A stretch of 64,000 nt of DNA from Nannocystis bainbridge (GCF_028368995.1 NZ_JAQNDL010000001.1:3622001-3686000); one strand, 5' to 3'. Positions 28,401 through 37,741 are shown, numbered from the stretch's first letter. Numbers and translations: made by a program. Notes: generated from the letters alone by a model not told the origin.

Positions 28401-28671
28401 TGCGGGCGTCGATCACCCGCCCCGCGGCGGAGCAGGGCGAGACGTCGATCTCACCGCGAGCCCGCGCCGCGGTCCGCTCCTGGGTGATGGCAGCCGCCCG
28501 CGCGGCCCGGTCCACCTTCTCCTCGGGCTTCGCCGGCCCCGCCTCCGGGCGTCCGAGCGCCGCCCACACCGCGATCGCCAGCAACACCAGCGCGACCGCG
28601 ACGCCTCCCAAAAATTTGCGCGACACCGGCCCAGTCTCGACCAGCCGACGCGCGAGCGCAAGCCTCAGCAT
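25468..28671 (-). CDS. Large carboxypeptidase-regulatory-repeat protein with C-terminal PDZ domain
   Basis: The product is 1067 residues from the ATG at 28671, which lies within a palindromic unit; GTG at 28626 is an alternative start. A membrane anchor (about 19-40, FLGGVAVALVLLAIAVWAAL) is followed by roughly eight to ten carboxypeptidase-regulatory-like beta-sandwich repeats, each with an AxVxV/Gx..SG.F.L pattern (TDASGDWSVPLVRPGHYILSA, DARGRFRLGGL). Residues about 990-1060 form a PDZ domain (GPADKAGVLPGDEIVGVDGLSV). It is therefore an extracytoplasmic, membrane-tethered, adhesive or scaffold-type protein. Several palindromic units lie inside the gene (26411, 26797, 28187). Confidence 0.85.
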   Translation of the reverse strand: MLRLALARRLVETGPVSRKFLGGVAVALVLLAIAVWAALGRPEAGPAKPEEKVDRAARAAAITQERTAARARGEIDVSPCSAAGRVIDARSKRGLAGAVVMLRPKGLGAPVESGDTGAPITARTDASGDWSVPLVRPGHYILSASADGYLPYVRKDLSFQAGTAHAGLDAALVAGGHALRGTVSDIGGGPVEGAIVSVDRRGEGNVIQFSRASFPAVSDGEGRFVVQVDDGVYQVTAWHADYTGDSESVDVAGGPRSVDLRLVPAASVEGTVRADPGDAPVEGALVSVGEFGGFGGGSAVSDARGRFRLGGLASGAHKLSAVASGHASREPAEVELGIGEALTGVEVRVERAFKISGFVAPKDDPRKALDGVMVGALALDPFALRPATGPSAVDGYFEVLGVRPGTYMLGSVAEQALPEILGGPTVTVVDADIAGVLVELDRGVELRGRVEPPALAAISLTLADDEPGFMTVLANLGNVLVRSRADAGGEFTLRPVKPGKLRVIAEAPDGSRGQLDVEVGVEGLRGAVVTLEPRATVTGRVVDARGAPVKGGSVQLMPVTSKRGNMSMVFDGERRDRHPIAEDGTYAARGLEGGEYELRVLDRGGNVIRWDVPADRSYEPVRKTISAAVVTHGVDLVVELRDGVLRGVVLGPDGAPTADAWVTAAPEQRDPGESQFHRPEAARSGEKVGLVPEPPKEPESQAFPGFEGRGEPALSGEDGRFEFTGLARRTYTLRAEALRGSARVEVTGLSPGTDVRLQTVSLAELTVTARAGGQPVPRWELHVTSHKPGGGTRSERENVDSATGSHRIDHLDPGEYSLIAVADSGRVEHELALKPGERAALVLDLQPWAGLRGVLLDSRTGQPLAGMSVMTFGKGERTGDLLGSLFGKGPRTDATGRFALASVSPGAGELHFLDGDLSDGGTVARADFSVAAGVEADLGTIYGVASGKVAAADRGELGLRTRRATEAARPRPLGEQPPPLTEKEDPKAPKRLWIEAVTIDGPADKAGVLPGDEIVGVDGLSVSATNSENAARMLAPASVRRGQSVTLELARAGGRETVTLEAAERPR
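26411..26428. repeat. Single 14-bp palindromic unit in a coding repeat
   Basis: The reading is tctg-tccccgggga-cagg. It encodes LSPGT, a normal turn of the carboxypeptidase-regulatory fold, with no insertion. Confidence 0.6.
26797..26841. repeat. Three palindromic units inside the PDZ protein gene
   Basis: The reading is gatg-gtctttcgaa-cagg-ttcgtacga-cctg-tccgcaggga-catc; the steps are 14, 13 and 14 bases. Confidence 0.6.
28187..28218. repeat. Two palindromic units inside the PDZ protein gene
   Basis: The reading is cctg-cctgaaacga-cagg-tccttgcgga-cata; the second unit has a perfect tcc/gga pair. Confidence 0.65.
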
Positions 28672-28700
28672 GTCCCTCAGGACATGCTCTTCGGGACACC
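28669..28700. repeat. Palindromic units covering a start codon
   Basis: The reading is catg-tccctcagga-catg-ctcttcggga-cacc. The CAT at 28669-28671 is the upstream candidate start of the PDZ protein. Confidence 0.7.
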
Positions 28701-28803
28701 CTCAGGATTCACCGCGGTGACGATCACGGACCCGACGCCGCTGGCAACTCGACTTCGCCATCGCGCGTCTGGCACGACGCTGCGCGACTGCCGGCACGCG
28801 CTC

Positions 28804-29652
28804 TCAGCTCGCGCGCCGGACCGGCGGGCGGTCCGGCGGGTGCGCCAGCAGCAGCTCGCGCAGGCGGGCCGCGGCGGGTGGCAGGCGGTCGATGCCGCGG
28901 TGGACCAGGTGGAGCGGGCGGGCGATCGGGGTCCGCGGGTCGGGCACCTCGACGAGGCGGCCCTGCGCCAGGTCGTTGCGGGCGGCGGCGCGGCTGATGA
29001 GCGCGACGCCGATGCCCGCGCGCACGTTGCCCTTGACCGAGGCGATGCTGCCGAGCTCCATCACGACGTCGGCCGCGGGGAAGTGGCGCTCGAGCAGCTC
29101 GCGCGAGGTGGTGCCGCGGGCGAAGGTCACGAACGGCGCGTGGGTCGGATCGGGCAGCTCGGGCGCAGCGACCACGATCATCTCGTCGACGCACCACGGC
29201 TCACCGCGATCGGTGGTGACCACGCCGAGGTCGAGGTCACCGCGGTGCAGGGCGTCGAGCACCTCGTCGGTGTTGGCCTCGCGCAGCAAGAAGCGCACGC
29301 CCGGGTGCTCGGCGCGGAAGGCCGCCAGCGTCGGCGGCAGCAGGTACGTGCACGCCGTCGCCCCCGCGCCGACCCGCACCTCGCCCGCGTGAAGGCCCTC
29401 GATCTCCGCCACCGCGCGGCGGGCGTCGTCGAGCGCCGCCAGCACCGCCCGCGCTCGGGTCACCAGCGCCGCGCCCGCGGCCGTCGGCGTCGCCCCGCCC
29501 GGTCCGCGGTCGAGCAGCCGGGCCGCGAAGGCGCCCTCGAGCCGGTGGATCGAGGCAGTGAGCGCCGGCTGCGACAGATGCGCTCGGCGCGCGGCCTCGG
29601 TGAAGGTGCCGAGCTCGACGATGTGCAGGAAATGGCGCAGCTCGTCGATCAT
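28804..29652 (-). CDS. LysR-family transcriptional regulator
   Basis: The product is 282 residues. The winged helix-turn-helix is at the N-terminus (FLHIVELGTFTEAARRAHLSQPALTASIHRLE), followed by a substrate-binding-like effector domain (GEVRVGAGATACTYLLPPTLAAF, GIGVALISRAAA). TATAAA on the reverse strand lies eight bases before the ATG, so the mRNA may be leaderless. It is divergent from a TauE/SafE exporter 83 bases away and probably controls it. Confidence 0.93.
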   Translation of the reverse strand: MIDELRHFLHIVELGTFTEAARRAHLSQPALTASIHRLEGAFAARLLDRGPGGATPTAAGAALVTRARAVLAALDDARRAVAEIEGLHAGEVRVGAGATACTYLLPPTLAAFRAEHPGVRFLLREANTDEVLDALHRGDLDLGVVTTDRGEPWCVDEMIVVAAPELPDPTHAPFVTFARGTTSRELLERHFPAADVVMELGSIASVKGNVRAGIGVALISRAAARNDLAQGRLVEVPDPRTPIARPLHLVHRGIDRLPPAAARLRELLLAHPPDRPPVRRAS

Positions 29653-29735
29653 CAGGAGTTTTTATAGCAGCCTTCCGAAGAATCGATTGGGCGAATGGTG
29701 GTCCCGACACTACACCAGGCCCAGGAGGTCGCTGC

Positions 29736-30452
29736 TTGGAGATTGGACTGCTGCTGGTGCTGGGAGGGGTCGCGGGCTGGCTGACGACCGTGGCCGGGCT
29801 CGGCGGCGGGGTGTTCCTCATCCTGGCCCTGTCGCTGCGCATGAGCCCAGCCGAGGCGCTGGCGCTGTCGTCGCCGGCGCTGCTGGTCGGCAACCTGCAC
29901 CGCTGGGCCGTCGGCCGCGACGATGTCGACCGCCGGATCGCCGTCCCGTTCGCGCTCGGCGCCCTGCCTGGCAGCGCGCTCGGCGGGCTGGTGGTGGTCG
30001 CCATGCCGACGGCCGTGCTGCAGCTGCTGCTGGTGCTGACCAGCGCGCTGGCGCTGGCGCGGGCGGTCGGGTGGTGGCTGCCGCGGCCCCCGCCCGCGGC
30101 GGCGCTGGTGCCCGCGGGCGCGGCGATCGGGGCGATGGCGGCGACGACGGGCAGCGCGGGCCTGGCCCTCGGGGCGATCTTGCAGTCGGCCGGGCTGACG
30201 GGCGCGACCTACGTGGCGACCGCGGCGGCGACGGCGACGGCGATGCACGTCGGCCGCCTCGCGGCTTACGGCTTCGGCGGCCTGGTGACCGGCGAGACGC
30301 TCGTGCGCGCGGCCGTGCTGGCGCTGGCGATCCTGGCCGGCAACCTGGCCGGCAGCCGCTTCCGCCGCGGCCTGTCGGCCCGCACCGGCGCCCGCATCGA
30401 GCTCGGGGTGCTGTTCGCCTGCGTGGTCCTGGCGCTGGTCGGCATGGCGTGA
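29736..30452 (+). CDS. TauE/SafE-family anion exporter
   Basis: The start is TTG at 29736, chosen because AGGAGG (29723-29728) lies seven bases upstream. The product is 238 residues with seven to eight membrane segments and the repeated glycine-rich motif VAGLGGGVFLILALSLRM then MAATTGSAGLALGAIL, typical of the TauE/SafE (DUF81) permeases that move sulfite, sulfonates or other organic anions. Inner membrane. Divergent from the LysR gene; a five-unit palindromic chain begins just after the stop. Confidence 0.9.
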   Translation: MEIGLLLVLGGVAGWLTTVAGLGGGVFLILALSLRMSPAEALALSSPALLVGNLHRWAVGRDDVDRRIAVPFALGALPGSALGGLVVVAMPTAVLQLLLVLTSALALARAVGWWLPRPPPAAALVPAGAAIGAMAATTGSAGLALGAILQSAGLTGATYVATAAATATAMHVGRLAAYGFGGLVTGETLVRAAVLALAILAGNLAGSRFRRGLSARTGARIELGVLFACVVLALVGMA

Positions 30453-30463
30453 GACCTGTTCAT

Positions 30464-30537
30464 GATGCCCCTTCGGACATGCCCCTTGTGACATGTCTTT
30501 TAAAACATGCCTGAAAGGGCATATTTTTTAGGGATAT
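30464..30537. repeat. Five-unit palindromic chain spanning a gene end
   Basis: The boundary words fall at 30464, 30478, 30492, 30506, 30520 and 30534 (gatg, catg, catg, catg, cata, atat). The cores include tcttttaaaa and cctgaaaggg. It fills the space between the exporter stop and the stop of the convergent reverse gene; the reverse stop (30528-30530) is inside the last unit. Confidence 0.8.
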
Positions 30538-31445
30538 CGCAGCGGCCCGTCGCCGCGCTCGCGCGCGCGCAGGAACAGGCGGGCCAGCTCGGGGTGGCGC
30601 TGAAATTCGTCGCTGGCCGTGCGGCCGCGGTGGGCGCCGTGAAAGCCGCGGGTCTGCGTCTCGATCCGGAACGCCGGGCGAGCCGGGCGCAGCACCTGGC
30701 CGCTGTCGACCCCGAGGCTGACGATCGCCCGCGGCCGCCCGACAGTCAGCACCTCGGCCAGCACGCGCTGAAAGTTGGCAGCGGTGGTGTCGGTGTCGAA
30801 GTAACGGCCGGTCAGCGCCTCGGCGGCGGTGGCCGCCAGCGGCAGCACCGCGCTCGCCAGCGTCAGGCGGCGGCCGTTTCCGGCGTAGCGGTGCAGCGTG
30901 ACGGCGCCGAGCGACTCGCGCTCGCCCGGCACCAGGCCCGCGCTCGCCAGCCGGACCGTGACGTCGAGGCAGTCGGCCCCGTCGACGAACGCCGCCGTGG
31001 GGTTGTCGGCGACCCCGGCGAACGGGCCGAAGCCGGTGAGCACGAGCATCGCATCGCCTGTCCCTGAGGACAGCTCGCGCACCGCGGTGGCGATCACCCG
31101 CGCGCACTGCTGCAGGTTGTCGGCCCGCGGCAGCAGATGCCCCGCGGCGGCCGCCGAGGCGCCGGTGCAGCGGTCGGGCGGGACGTGGATGAAGCCGGTG
31201 AGCACGCCGGCGAGCCGCGAGTCGCCGGCCAGCGCGATCAGGTTGGCGAGCTGATCGGCGCAATAAAAGCTGCCGGGGTCGACACCGAGCTGCACGTCGG
31301 CCTCGGCGCCGGCGTCGGCGACGGCGATCGCCCGCAGCAGGTCGCGCTGGCCGACGTAGCGGTCGCCGCTGCGGATCGCGTGGTCGGCGACGCCCGCGGC
31401 CGCCTGCGGGGCGTAGTCACGGCCGTAGGCCTCGAGCGCGTCCAT
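30528..31445 (-). CDS. Pyroglutamyl-peptidase-like protein with swapped halves
   Basis: The product is 305 residues. The second half (134-142, LVLTGFGPF, then NPT) is the N-terminal strand and loop of pyrrolidone-carboxylate peptidase (family C15), continuing to IVSLGVDSGQ. The first half contains what in C15 is the C-terminal part: DPGSFYCADQLAN with the catalytic Cys (C62) and TGFIHVPP with the catalytic His (H87). The order is thus reversed relative to the family, as in a circular permutation, or two partial domains are fused. The catalytic Glu equivalent is not obvious. TAGCCT lies ten bases before the ATG. Confidence 0.6.
   Translation of the reverse strand: MDALEAYGRDYAPQAAAGVADHAIRSGDRYVGQRDLLRAIAVADAGAEADVQLGVDPGSFYCADQLANLIALAGDSRLAGVLTGFIHVPPDRCTGASAAAAGHLLPRADNLQQCARVIATAVRELSSGTGDAMLVLTGFGPFAGVADNPTAAFVDGADCLDVTVRLASAGLVPGERESLGAVTLHRYAGNGRRLTLASAVLPLAATAAEALTGRYFDTDTTAANFQRVLAEVLTVGRPRAIVSLGVDSGQVLRPARPAFRIETQTRGFHGAHRGRTASDEFQRHPELARLFLRARERGDGPLRYP
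31057..31074. repeat. Palindromic unit at the junction of the two C15 halves
   Basis: The reading is cctg-tccctgagga-cagc, a perfect arm pair, encoding RELSSGTGDA just before LVLTGFGPF. Confidence 0.65.
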
Positions 31446-31475
31446 GCCGACGCCGAGGCTAGCACGCGCGCCGCT

Positions 31476-32162
31476 TCAGCGGGTCTGGAAGTAGAAGCGG
31501 TAGTTGGCGTTGTCGTGCAGCATCGCGCAGCTGTCGGTGTCGCTGTTGCTCGGGGTGCCGACGAGGGTCAGCTCGCGGATCGAGTTGAAGCCGAACTGGT
31601 AGCTGTTGTTGGCCCGGTTGAAGGCGCCCTGGTAGAGCTGGGTGTTGCTGCCGAGCTTGAAGGCGTAGAAGCGGTAATCGACGCCGTCGTGAAGCATGGA
31701 CCAGCGCGACCAGTCGGTGTCGCCGGGGAACTCGATCACGGGCAGCTGCGGCGTCGAGTTGTGACCGAAGCGGTAGACGTTGGTGCCGCGGACCCACGCG
31801 CCCTGGTAGAGCGTCTGCGAGTGGCCGAGCCGCCGCATGTAGAGCCGGTAGTCGGCGCCGTCGAACAGCATCGAGAAGCTGCTGGCGTCGACGTCGGCCG
31901 GGAAGCCTTCGAGCCGCAGCTCGGGGATCGAGTTGTGGCCGAAGGCGTAGCTGGCCCCGTTGAAGCTGAACTGGTAGATCGCGTCGCGGCTGCTGCCCTT
32001 GAAGCAGTAGAGGCGGAAGGCCGCGTCGTCGTGGAGCATCGACCAGCGGGCCAGGTTGGCGTCGGCCGGCGCGCCGGTGATCGGGATGTTGGGGATCGAG
32101 TTGTGACCGAATCGATAATGGTCAGTGCCCGCGACGTACGCAAATTGGTTGAGGGACGGCAT
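31476..32162 (-). CDS. Four-repeat beta protein (FGHNS repeats)
   Basis: From the ATG at 32162 (ribosome site AAAGGAA upstream) the product is 228 residues. It consists of four tandem repeats of about 55 residues, each opening Y-x-F-G-H-N-S-I-P and containing S-M-L-H-D-G then Y-R-x-Y and Y-Q. The last repeat is shortened and ends FYFQTR. No signal peptide is visible. The pattern suggests a beta-trefoil or propeller-like lectin-type fold, which is inference only. I do not recognise the family. Confidence 0.75.
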   Translation of the reverse strand: MPSLNQFAYVAGTDHYRFGHNSIPNIPITGAPADANLARWSMLHDDAAFRLYCFKGSSRDAIYQFSFNGASYAFGHNSIPELRLEGFPADVDASSFSMLFDGADYRLYMRRLGHSQTLYQGAWVRGTNVYRFGHNSTPQLPVIEFPGDTDWSRWSMLHDGVDYRFYAFKLGSNTQLYQGAFNRANNSYQFGFNSIRELTLVGTPSNSDTDSCAMLHDNANYRFYFQTR

Positions 32163-32505
32163 CGAATGGTTCCTTTCACGCCGCGCCAATGCGGCGACCC
32201 GGATGCTTTCAAACGCCGCCGCGTGGTTCAACGGGAGTTATCGCCCGCGGCGCCGCGACACGCCATTGATGCGGACTACTAGCATTGTCGAGGAGACGCG
32301 GTACGAACGGCGAATGCGACGACCGTGCGCGCCGCCGAAACGGCGTGACCCGGGACCGCGCGCCTGGGGTCGCGGCGTGAGCGAGCGACGTTCACCCGCG
32401 ACCGCCGGCAAGCCGTGCGCTGCGGCCAGCATGCCCCGCATCCCCTTTCGCGCGGGCTCGCCAGGGGCTCGCGCGCGACGGGCCGGAGCGCTACCATCGC
32501 CGGCC
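32163..32505. other. Gene-free stretch
   Basis: It lies between divergent genes. TACCAT at 32492-32497 stands eight bases before the forward start. Otherwise GC-rich without a coding signature or repeat. Confidence 0.4.
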
Positions 32506-33525
32506 GTGAGCCTCGACCGCGCCGACGCGTACATGGACAACGTCGCCCACGTGACGACCTGGGAGGAGGCCGCGGCGCACATGGCGTTGTTCCTGCTGTG
32601 GGCGTCCGACCAGGGGCTCGCGCGCGCGCCGGTCGCCGCGGACCTGCGACGGCTGCCCTTCGCGGAGTTCCTGGCCGCGTTCGTGGCGACGCACCCGCTC
32701 AAGTTCACCGACGATCTCGTCAGCGAGGGCCAGCGCTTCGCCGCCGAACACTATGAGGCGTTCGCTTCGGAGTTCGCGCCGCCGAACCGGGCGCACAGCG
32801 TCCTGCACGCCGGCGAGGCCGGGTGGACCGCGGCGCACACGTGGCTGGACGAGGCCCTGGCGGTGTTCCGGCGCGCGCGCGGCGAGCCGCCCGGGCCGCC
32901 GCAGCACGACCTCGCCCACGCGGTGGGCGAGCTGCTGGCGCGCTGCGGCGAGCCGCACGACGAGGCGACGCTGACGCCGGTGATCGCCAGGCTCTCGCCC
33001 GCGGTGCGAGCCGCGCTCGAGGCCCCGCTCGCGCGCGAGTGGCTGCGCTTCACGGTGGCCCGCGACAAACCGGCGCAAGCGGGCCCCGGGGTGATGCTGG
33101 TGCGACCGACGCCGTCGGTCGAATACACGAACTACGGCGCGCCCCGCCTGGCGATCCGCGACGGCCGGGCGTTCGCCGGCGAGGCCGACGTGACCGCGGC
33201 GCTCGACATCCACGATCGCCTCGAGCTGTTCGGCGACGAGGCCTGCGTCGAGTGGCTGCTGGCGCACGTCGACACCGGGCCCGACGGCCTGCCGCGCAGC
33301 GCGTGGCGTTCGCTCGCGCGAGCGTGCCTGTTCGTCCGCCTGCGCGAGGCCGAACTCGAGAGCCCGCATCCGATCGGCAGCGTGCTGACGCGCGAAGATT
33401 TCCAGGCCCGGGTGGCGGCGCGCCTCGGCAGCGGCGAGCGCCCGCCGGTCGGTCAGTTCGCCTACGTCCCGCCGCGCCTGGCCGGCGCCTACCTGCGCCC
33501 GTGGGCCGAGCGAGTCGCCGGCTGA
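32506..33525 (+). CDS. Hypothetical protein
   Basis: From the GTG at 32506 the product is 339 residues. The N-terminus (MDNVAHVTTWEEAAAHMALFLLWASDQGLARA) has the look of small helical proteins found beside polymorphic toxins, but I cannot name the family. The middle is helical with no motif; a second part (EYTNYGAPRLAIRDGRAFAGE) is beta-rich. No signal peptide. TACCAT eight bases before the GTG suggests a leaderless start; the frame upstream to 32125 lacks coding character. Confidence 0.6.
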   Translation: MSLDRADAYMDNVAHVTTWEEAAAHMALFLLWASDQGLARAPVAADLRRLPFAEFLAAFVATHPLKFTDDLVSEGQRFAAEHYEAFASEFAPPNRAHSVLHAGEAGWTAAHTWLDEALAVFRRARGEPPGPPQHDLAHAVGELLARCGEPHDEATLTPVIARLSPAVRAALEAPLAREWLRFTVARDKPAQAGPGVMLVRPTPSVEYTNYGAPRLAIRDGRAFAGEADVTAALDIHDRLELFGDEACVEWLLAHVDTGPDGLPRSAWRSLARACLFVRLREAELESPHPIGSVLTREDFQARVAARLGSGERPPVGQFAYVPPRLAGAYLRPWAERVAG

Positions 33526-33595
33526 GGCCGCGCGGTCGCTGACGTCGAGCGAGACACCGCCCACAAATGGGCCGCGTCGATCCGCGATCCTCGCA

Positions 33596-34953
<1,358 letters not shown>

Positions 34954-34957
<4 letters not shown>

Positions 34958-35880
34958 GCGGCCTCCGGCAGGCGCACGCAGAAGCAGGCGCCGCGCCCGT
35001 CGGGGCCGAGGCCGCCGCCGGGGACCAGCTCGAGCGCGCCGCCGTGGGCCTCGGCGATGCGCGCGGCGGTGGCGAGGCCGAGGCCGGTGCCGGTCTTCTT
35101 GGTGGTGAAGAACGGCTCGAACAGCCGCGCCGCGTGCTCGGGCGCGACGCCGGGGCCGTCGTCGCGCACCAGCAGCTCGACCGTCGGCCCGCGCCGGCGC
35201 ACCCGCAGCTCGATGCGCCCGTCGTCGCCGATCGCCTGGGCGGCGTTCAGCGCCAGGCCGTAGACCAACTGCGCCAGCAGGTCGGGGTCGCCGCGCAGCG
35301 CCGGCCCGTCGCCCTCGGCGGCGTCGAGCCGGCCGCGCTTCGGCCGCAAGGCGTCGCGCACCAGCGGCTCGACCGCGGTCACCAGCCCCGCGAGCTCGAC
35401 CTCCTCGCGCCGCGGCGCCAGCGGCCGCGCGTAGTCGAGCAGCGCGGTGACGACGGCGTTGAGACGATCGACCTCCTCGACGATGAAGCGCGCGGCCTGA
35501 TGATTATCTGTCCCCGGGGACATGTCCTCGAGGACAAGCGAGGCCGACGAGCGGATCACCCCGAGCGGGTTGCGGACCTCGTGGGCGACGCCGGCGGCGA
35601 GGCGACCGATCGCCGCCAGCTTCTCGCTGTGGGCCGCGCGCCGGTGGCTGGCCGCGAGCGCGGCGGCGCTGGCCCGCAGCCGGTCACGGGCGTCGAGCAG
35701 CAGGCCGATCGCGTAGCCGAAGCCGGCGAAGGTGAGGGCGAAGAAGCCGACCACCACCGGCGAGACTTCGACGCCGGCGAGCCCCAGCAGCAGGAAATCG
35801 AACAGGCCGGCCGCGAACCCGAGGGCGGCGCCGAACCAGGCGCGGCGCGTGGAAGGTGGCGAGGGCGGCGCTGGGGTCAC
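34954..35880 (-). CDS. NtrB-type sensor histidine kinase
   Basis: From the GTG at 35880 the product is 308 residues. Two membrane segments lie about 12-60 (GAALGFAAGLFDFLLLGLAG, VVVGFFALTFAGFGYAIGLLL). A HisKA domain (GRLAAGVAHEVRNPLG, phospho-His) and a HATPase domain (NAAQAI, DDGPGV, LFEPFFTTKKTGTGLGLA) follow. There is no periplasmic sensor, so the membrane helices may sense. It is translationally coupled (ATGA) to the NtrC-type regulator. A TATAGT box on the reverse strand (35928-35923) gives a start point about 36 bases before the GTG. Palindromic units lie at 35507-35538. Confidence 0.93.
35507..35538. repeat. Two palindromic units inside the histidine kinase gene
   Basis: The reading is tctg-tccccgggga-catg-tcctcgagga-caag, both perfect tcc/gga pairs. 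They encode LVLEDMSPGTD between the HisKA helices, in line with family length. Confidence 0.75.
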
Positions 35881-36278
35881 GGGGTCGTCTCCGGCCGGGG
35901 CGAGCGCGAGGGCGCGGAGACGACTATAGGCGAGGCGTGGTCGCGGGGTCACGCGCCTCGCAGAGCACGCGCCGTGCCAGCGGCGCAGACGCGCAGCGCC
36001 TGATGGGCTCGATCCTCGCCAGCGGACCGCCCGCAGACCCGCATCACCTCGCGGGCGATGTCCCCGGCCTCGCCGACGCCGCTGCCTCGCAGGCGCTCGC
36101 GGCCCGGAATCGTCGCCGCGTCGAACCTCGCGCCGCGCCGCCGAGGATGCACCGCCGCAACGCGTGTTGCAGGCCCGCAACATCGATCGCGCCACGCCGG
36201 CCCCGAAGCCCCGCCGCGGCCCCGATCGGCCGCTGGCACGCGAGTTGCTCAAGCACGGGCAGCAAAGGAAATCATCGC

Positions 36279-36578
36279 ATGAATACCCGCCAGATCGTCC
36301 TCGCCCTCGTCGCCCTCGACTTCCTCGCCATGACCGTCTACGTGGTCGCCAACCACGGCTATGTCGGCATGTTCGCCGACCTGCTTTCGACCTGGCCCGG
36401 CATCCTCACCGCCTTCGACCTGACCATCGCCCTGGTCATGATCGCCGGCTGGATGCTCGTCGACGCCCGCAAGCACGGCCTCACGGTCGCGCCCTACCTC
36501 GTCGCCACGCTGGCGTTCGGCTCGCTCGGCCCCCTGGCCTACCTGCTCCGCCGCGAGTCGGCGCTCAAGACCCACTGA
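36279..36578 (+). CDS. DUF2834-like small membrane protein
   Basis: The product is 99 residues with three predicted membrane segments (IVLALVALDFLAMTVYVVA, AFDLTIALVMIAGWMLVDARKHG, PYLVATLAFGSLGPLAYLLRR). The order and the DARKHGL loop match DUF2834. A ribosome site AAAGGAA lies before the ATG. Function unknown for the family. It stands alone between the kinase operon and a repeat-rich gap. Confidence 0.8.
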   Translation: MNTRQIVLALVALDFLAMTVYVVANHGYVGMFADLLSTWPGILTAFDLTIALVMIAGWMLVDARKHGLTVAPYLVATLAFGSLGPLAYLLRRESALKTH

Positions 36579-36598
36579 AGCGCCAGGTGGAGCGGAAA

Positions 36599-36720
36599 AC
36601 ATGTCCCGCGGGACAGGCCCGCGGGAGCCGCGAACTCCGCGCAGATCGCGGCTCGCCTAACATGTCCCCCGGGACAGCTAGGGCGAGCCGCGACCTCCCG
36701 GCATCGACCTGTTCTTCGCT
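36599..36720. repeat. 61-bp direct repeat, each copy headed by a palindromic unit
   Basis: The copies at 36599-36659 and 36660-36720 each begin acatgtccc and contain gagccgcga. The units inside are catg-tcccgcggga-cagg (36600-36617) and catg-tcccccggga-cagc (36661-36678). A further unit cctg-ttcttcgcta-catc lies at 36708-36725. Confidence 0.75.
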
Positions 36721-36761
36721 ACATCTCATCCGTCAGCCGCCAGAATCTATGGTCTTTCGAA

Positions 36762-36792
36762 CATGTCTGTTAAGACATGCACGAAAATCATG
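36762..36792. repeat. Palindromic units over a reverse stop codon
   Basis: The reading is catg-tctgttaaga-catg-cacgaaaat-catg (14- then 13-base steps). The reverse-strand stop at 36788-36790 lies inside. Confidence 0.6.
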
Positions 36793-37741
36793 CTGCACGT
36801 GGCCGGCGGTAGCGCTCGGCGGCCACCGCGTCGACGAACTCGCCGAGCAGGTCGAGCGCCGAGCCGACCGGGAACAGCGCGGCGATCTCGGCGTGGACCG
36901 TGCGCCGCGCCGCCTCCATCGCCCCGACGCTGGCGCGCACCGCCGGGCCGGCCAGCAGCAGCTTGCGGATCGCCCCGAGGCTGGCCGGCAGCTCGGCGCG
37001 CAGCCGGGTCAGCTCGGCGCGCTCGGCCACGCTGGCGCGCGCGGTGAAGCAGACCAGCGGGAAGCTGAGCGTGCCGCGCTCGAGGTCGCGGCTGCGCGGC
37101 GCGGCCAGGAGATCGTGGAGGTCCTCGGCGATCCGGCCCACCTCGGCGGTGGCCTCGCCGATCCGGCAATAGGCCGCGACGCGCTCGGGCTCACAGCCGG
37201 CGGCGATCGCCGCCAGCTCGGCCGACAGCGCCGACACCGAGGCCCTGTCGGCGTGGTGCTGGCGCGCTCCGGCCTCGTCATGGGCGATCGTGCCGCCGAG
37301 ATCGCGGTGCCGGGCCGCGACCGCGCGCAGCGAGTGGCGCTGCAGCGACCGCCGCGCGGCCTCGGCCCGACCCGCAGGGACCGCCCCGGCGATCATGTCG
37401 ACGGCCACCATGTGCAGCGCCAGGCCGGCGTTGTCGACCAGCGCCGCGCGCCGGCGATCGCTGGCGGCCGCCGGGCCGGAGCCGTCGTCGAACAGCTGCA
37501 GCGCCATGTCATAAAGGGTGCAGCCGGCCGCGAGGTCGACGTTGGCCTTGCCGCACTCGGACAGCCCGACCAGCAGCGGCAGCGCCGCGGGGTCGGCCAT
37601 CAGGCTGGACTTCTTTGCTCGCATGCGGGCGAAGAACGCCAACAACAGCTCGCTCTGGGCCGAATCGAGCAACGGGTCGCGGACGACGTCGTCGCACTCG
37701 TGGTGGGCGGCGGTGACGGCGATGGCGAGCGTTTCATGCAT
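36788..37741 (-). CDS. Polyprenyl-synthase-like protein, atypical active site
   Basis: From the ATG at 37741 the product is 317 helical residues. The segment IAEDLHDLLAAPRSRDLERGTLSFPLVCF aligns with the second aspartate region and the DLR.GK.TLPL motif of trans-prenyl diphosphate synthases. The motif is weakened (EDLHD instead of DDxxD), and I do not see a first DDxxD; DNAGLALHMVAVDM stands near its expected place. So it may be an inactive or altered relative rather than a chain-elongating enzyme. It lies two kilobases from a sterol reductase gene, a possible isoprenoid link. Family moderately sure. Confidence 0.5.
   Translation of the reverse strand: MHETLAIAVTAAHHECDDVVRDPLLDSAQSELLLAFFARMRAKKSSLMADPAALPLLVGLSECGKANVDLAAGCTLYDMALQLFDDGSGPAAASDRRRAALVDNAGLALHMVAVDMIAGAVPAGRAEAARRSLQRHSLRAVAARHRDLGGTIAHDEAGARQHHADRASVSALSAELAAIAAGCEPERVAAYCRIGEATAEVGRIAEDLHDLLAAPRSRDLERGTLSFPLVCFTARASVAERAELTRLRAELPASLGAIRKLLLAGPAVRASVGAMEAARRTVHAEIAALFPVGSALDLLGEFVDAVAAERYRRPRAA

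Noticed and set aside
28627..28671. Deciding firmly between ATG 28671 and GTG 28626 for the PDZ protein
   Set aside because: Neither has a good ribosome site; the ATG is part of a palindromic unit, so I left both possible.
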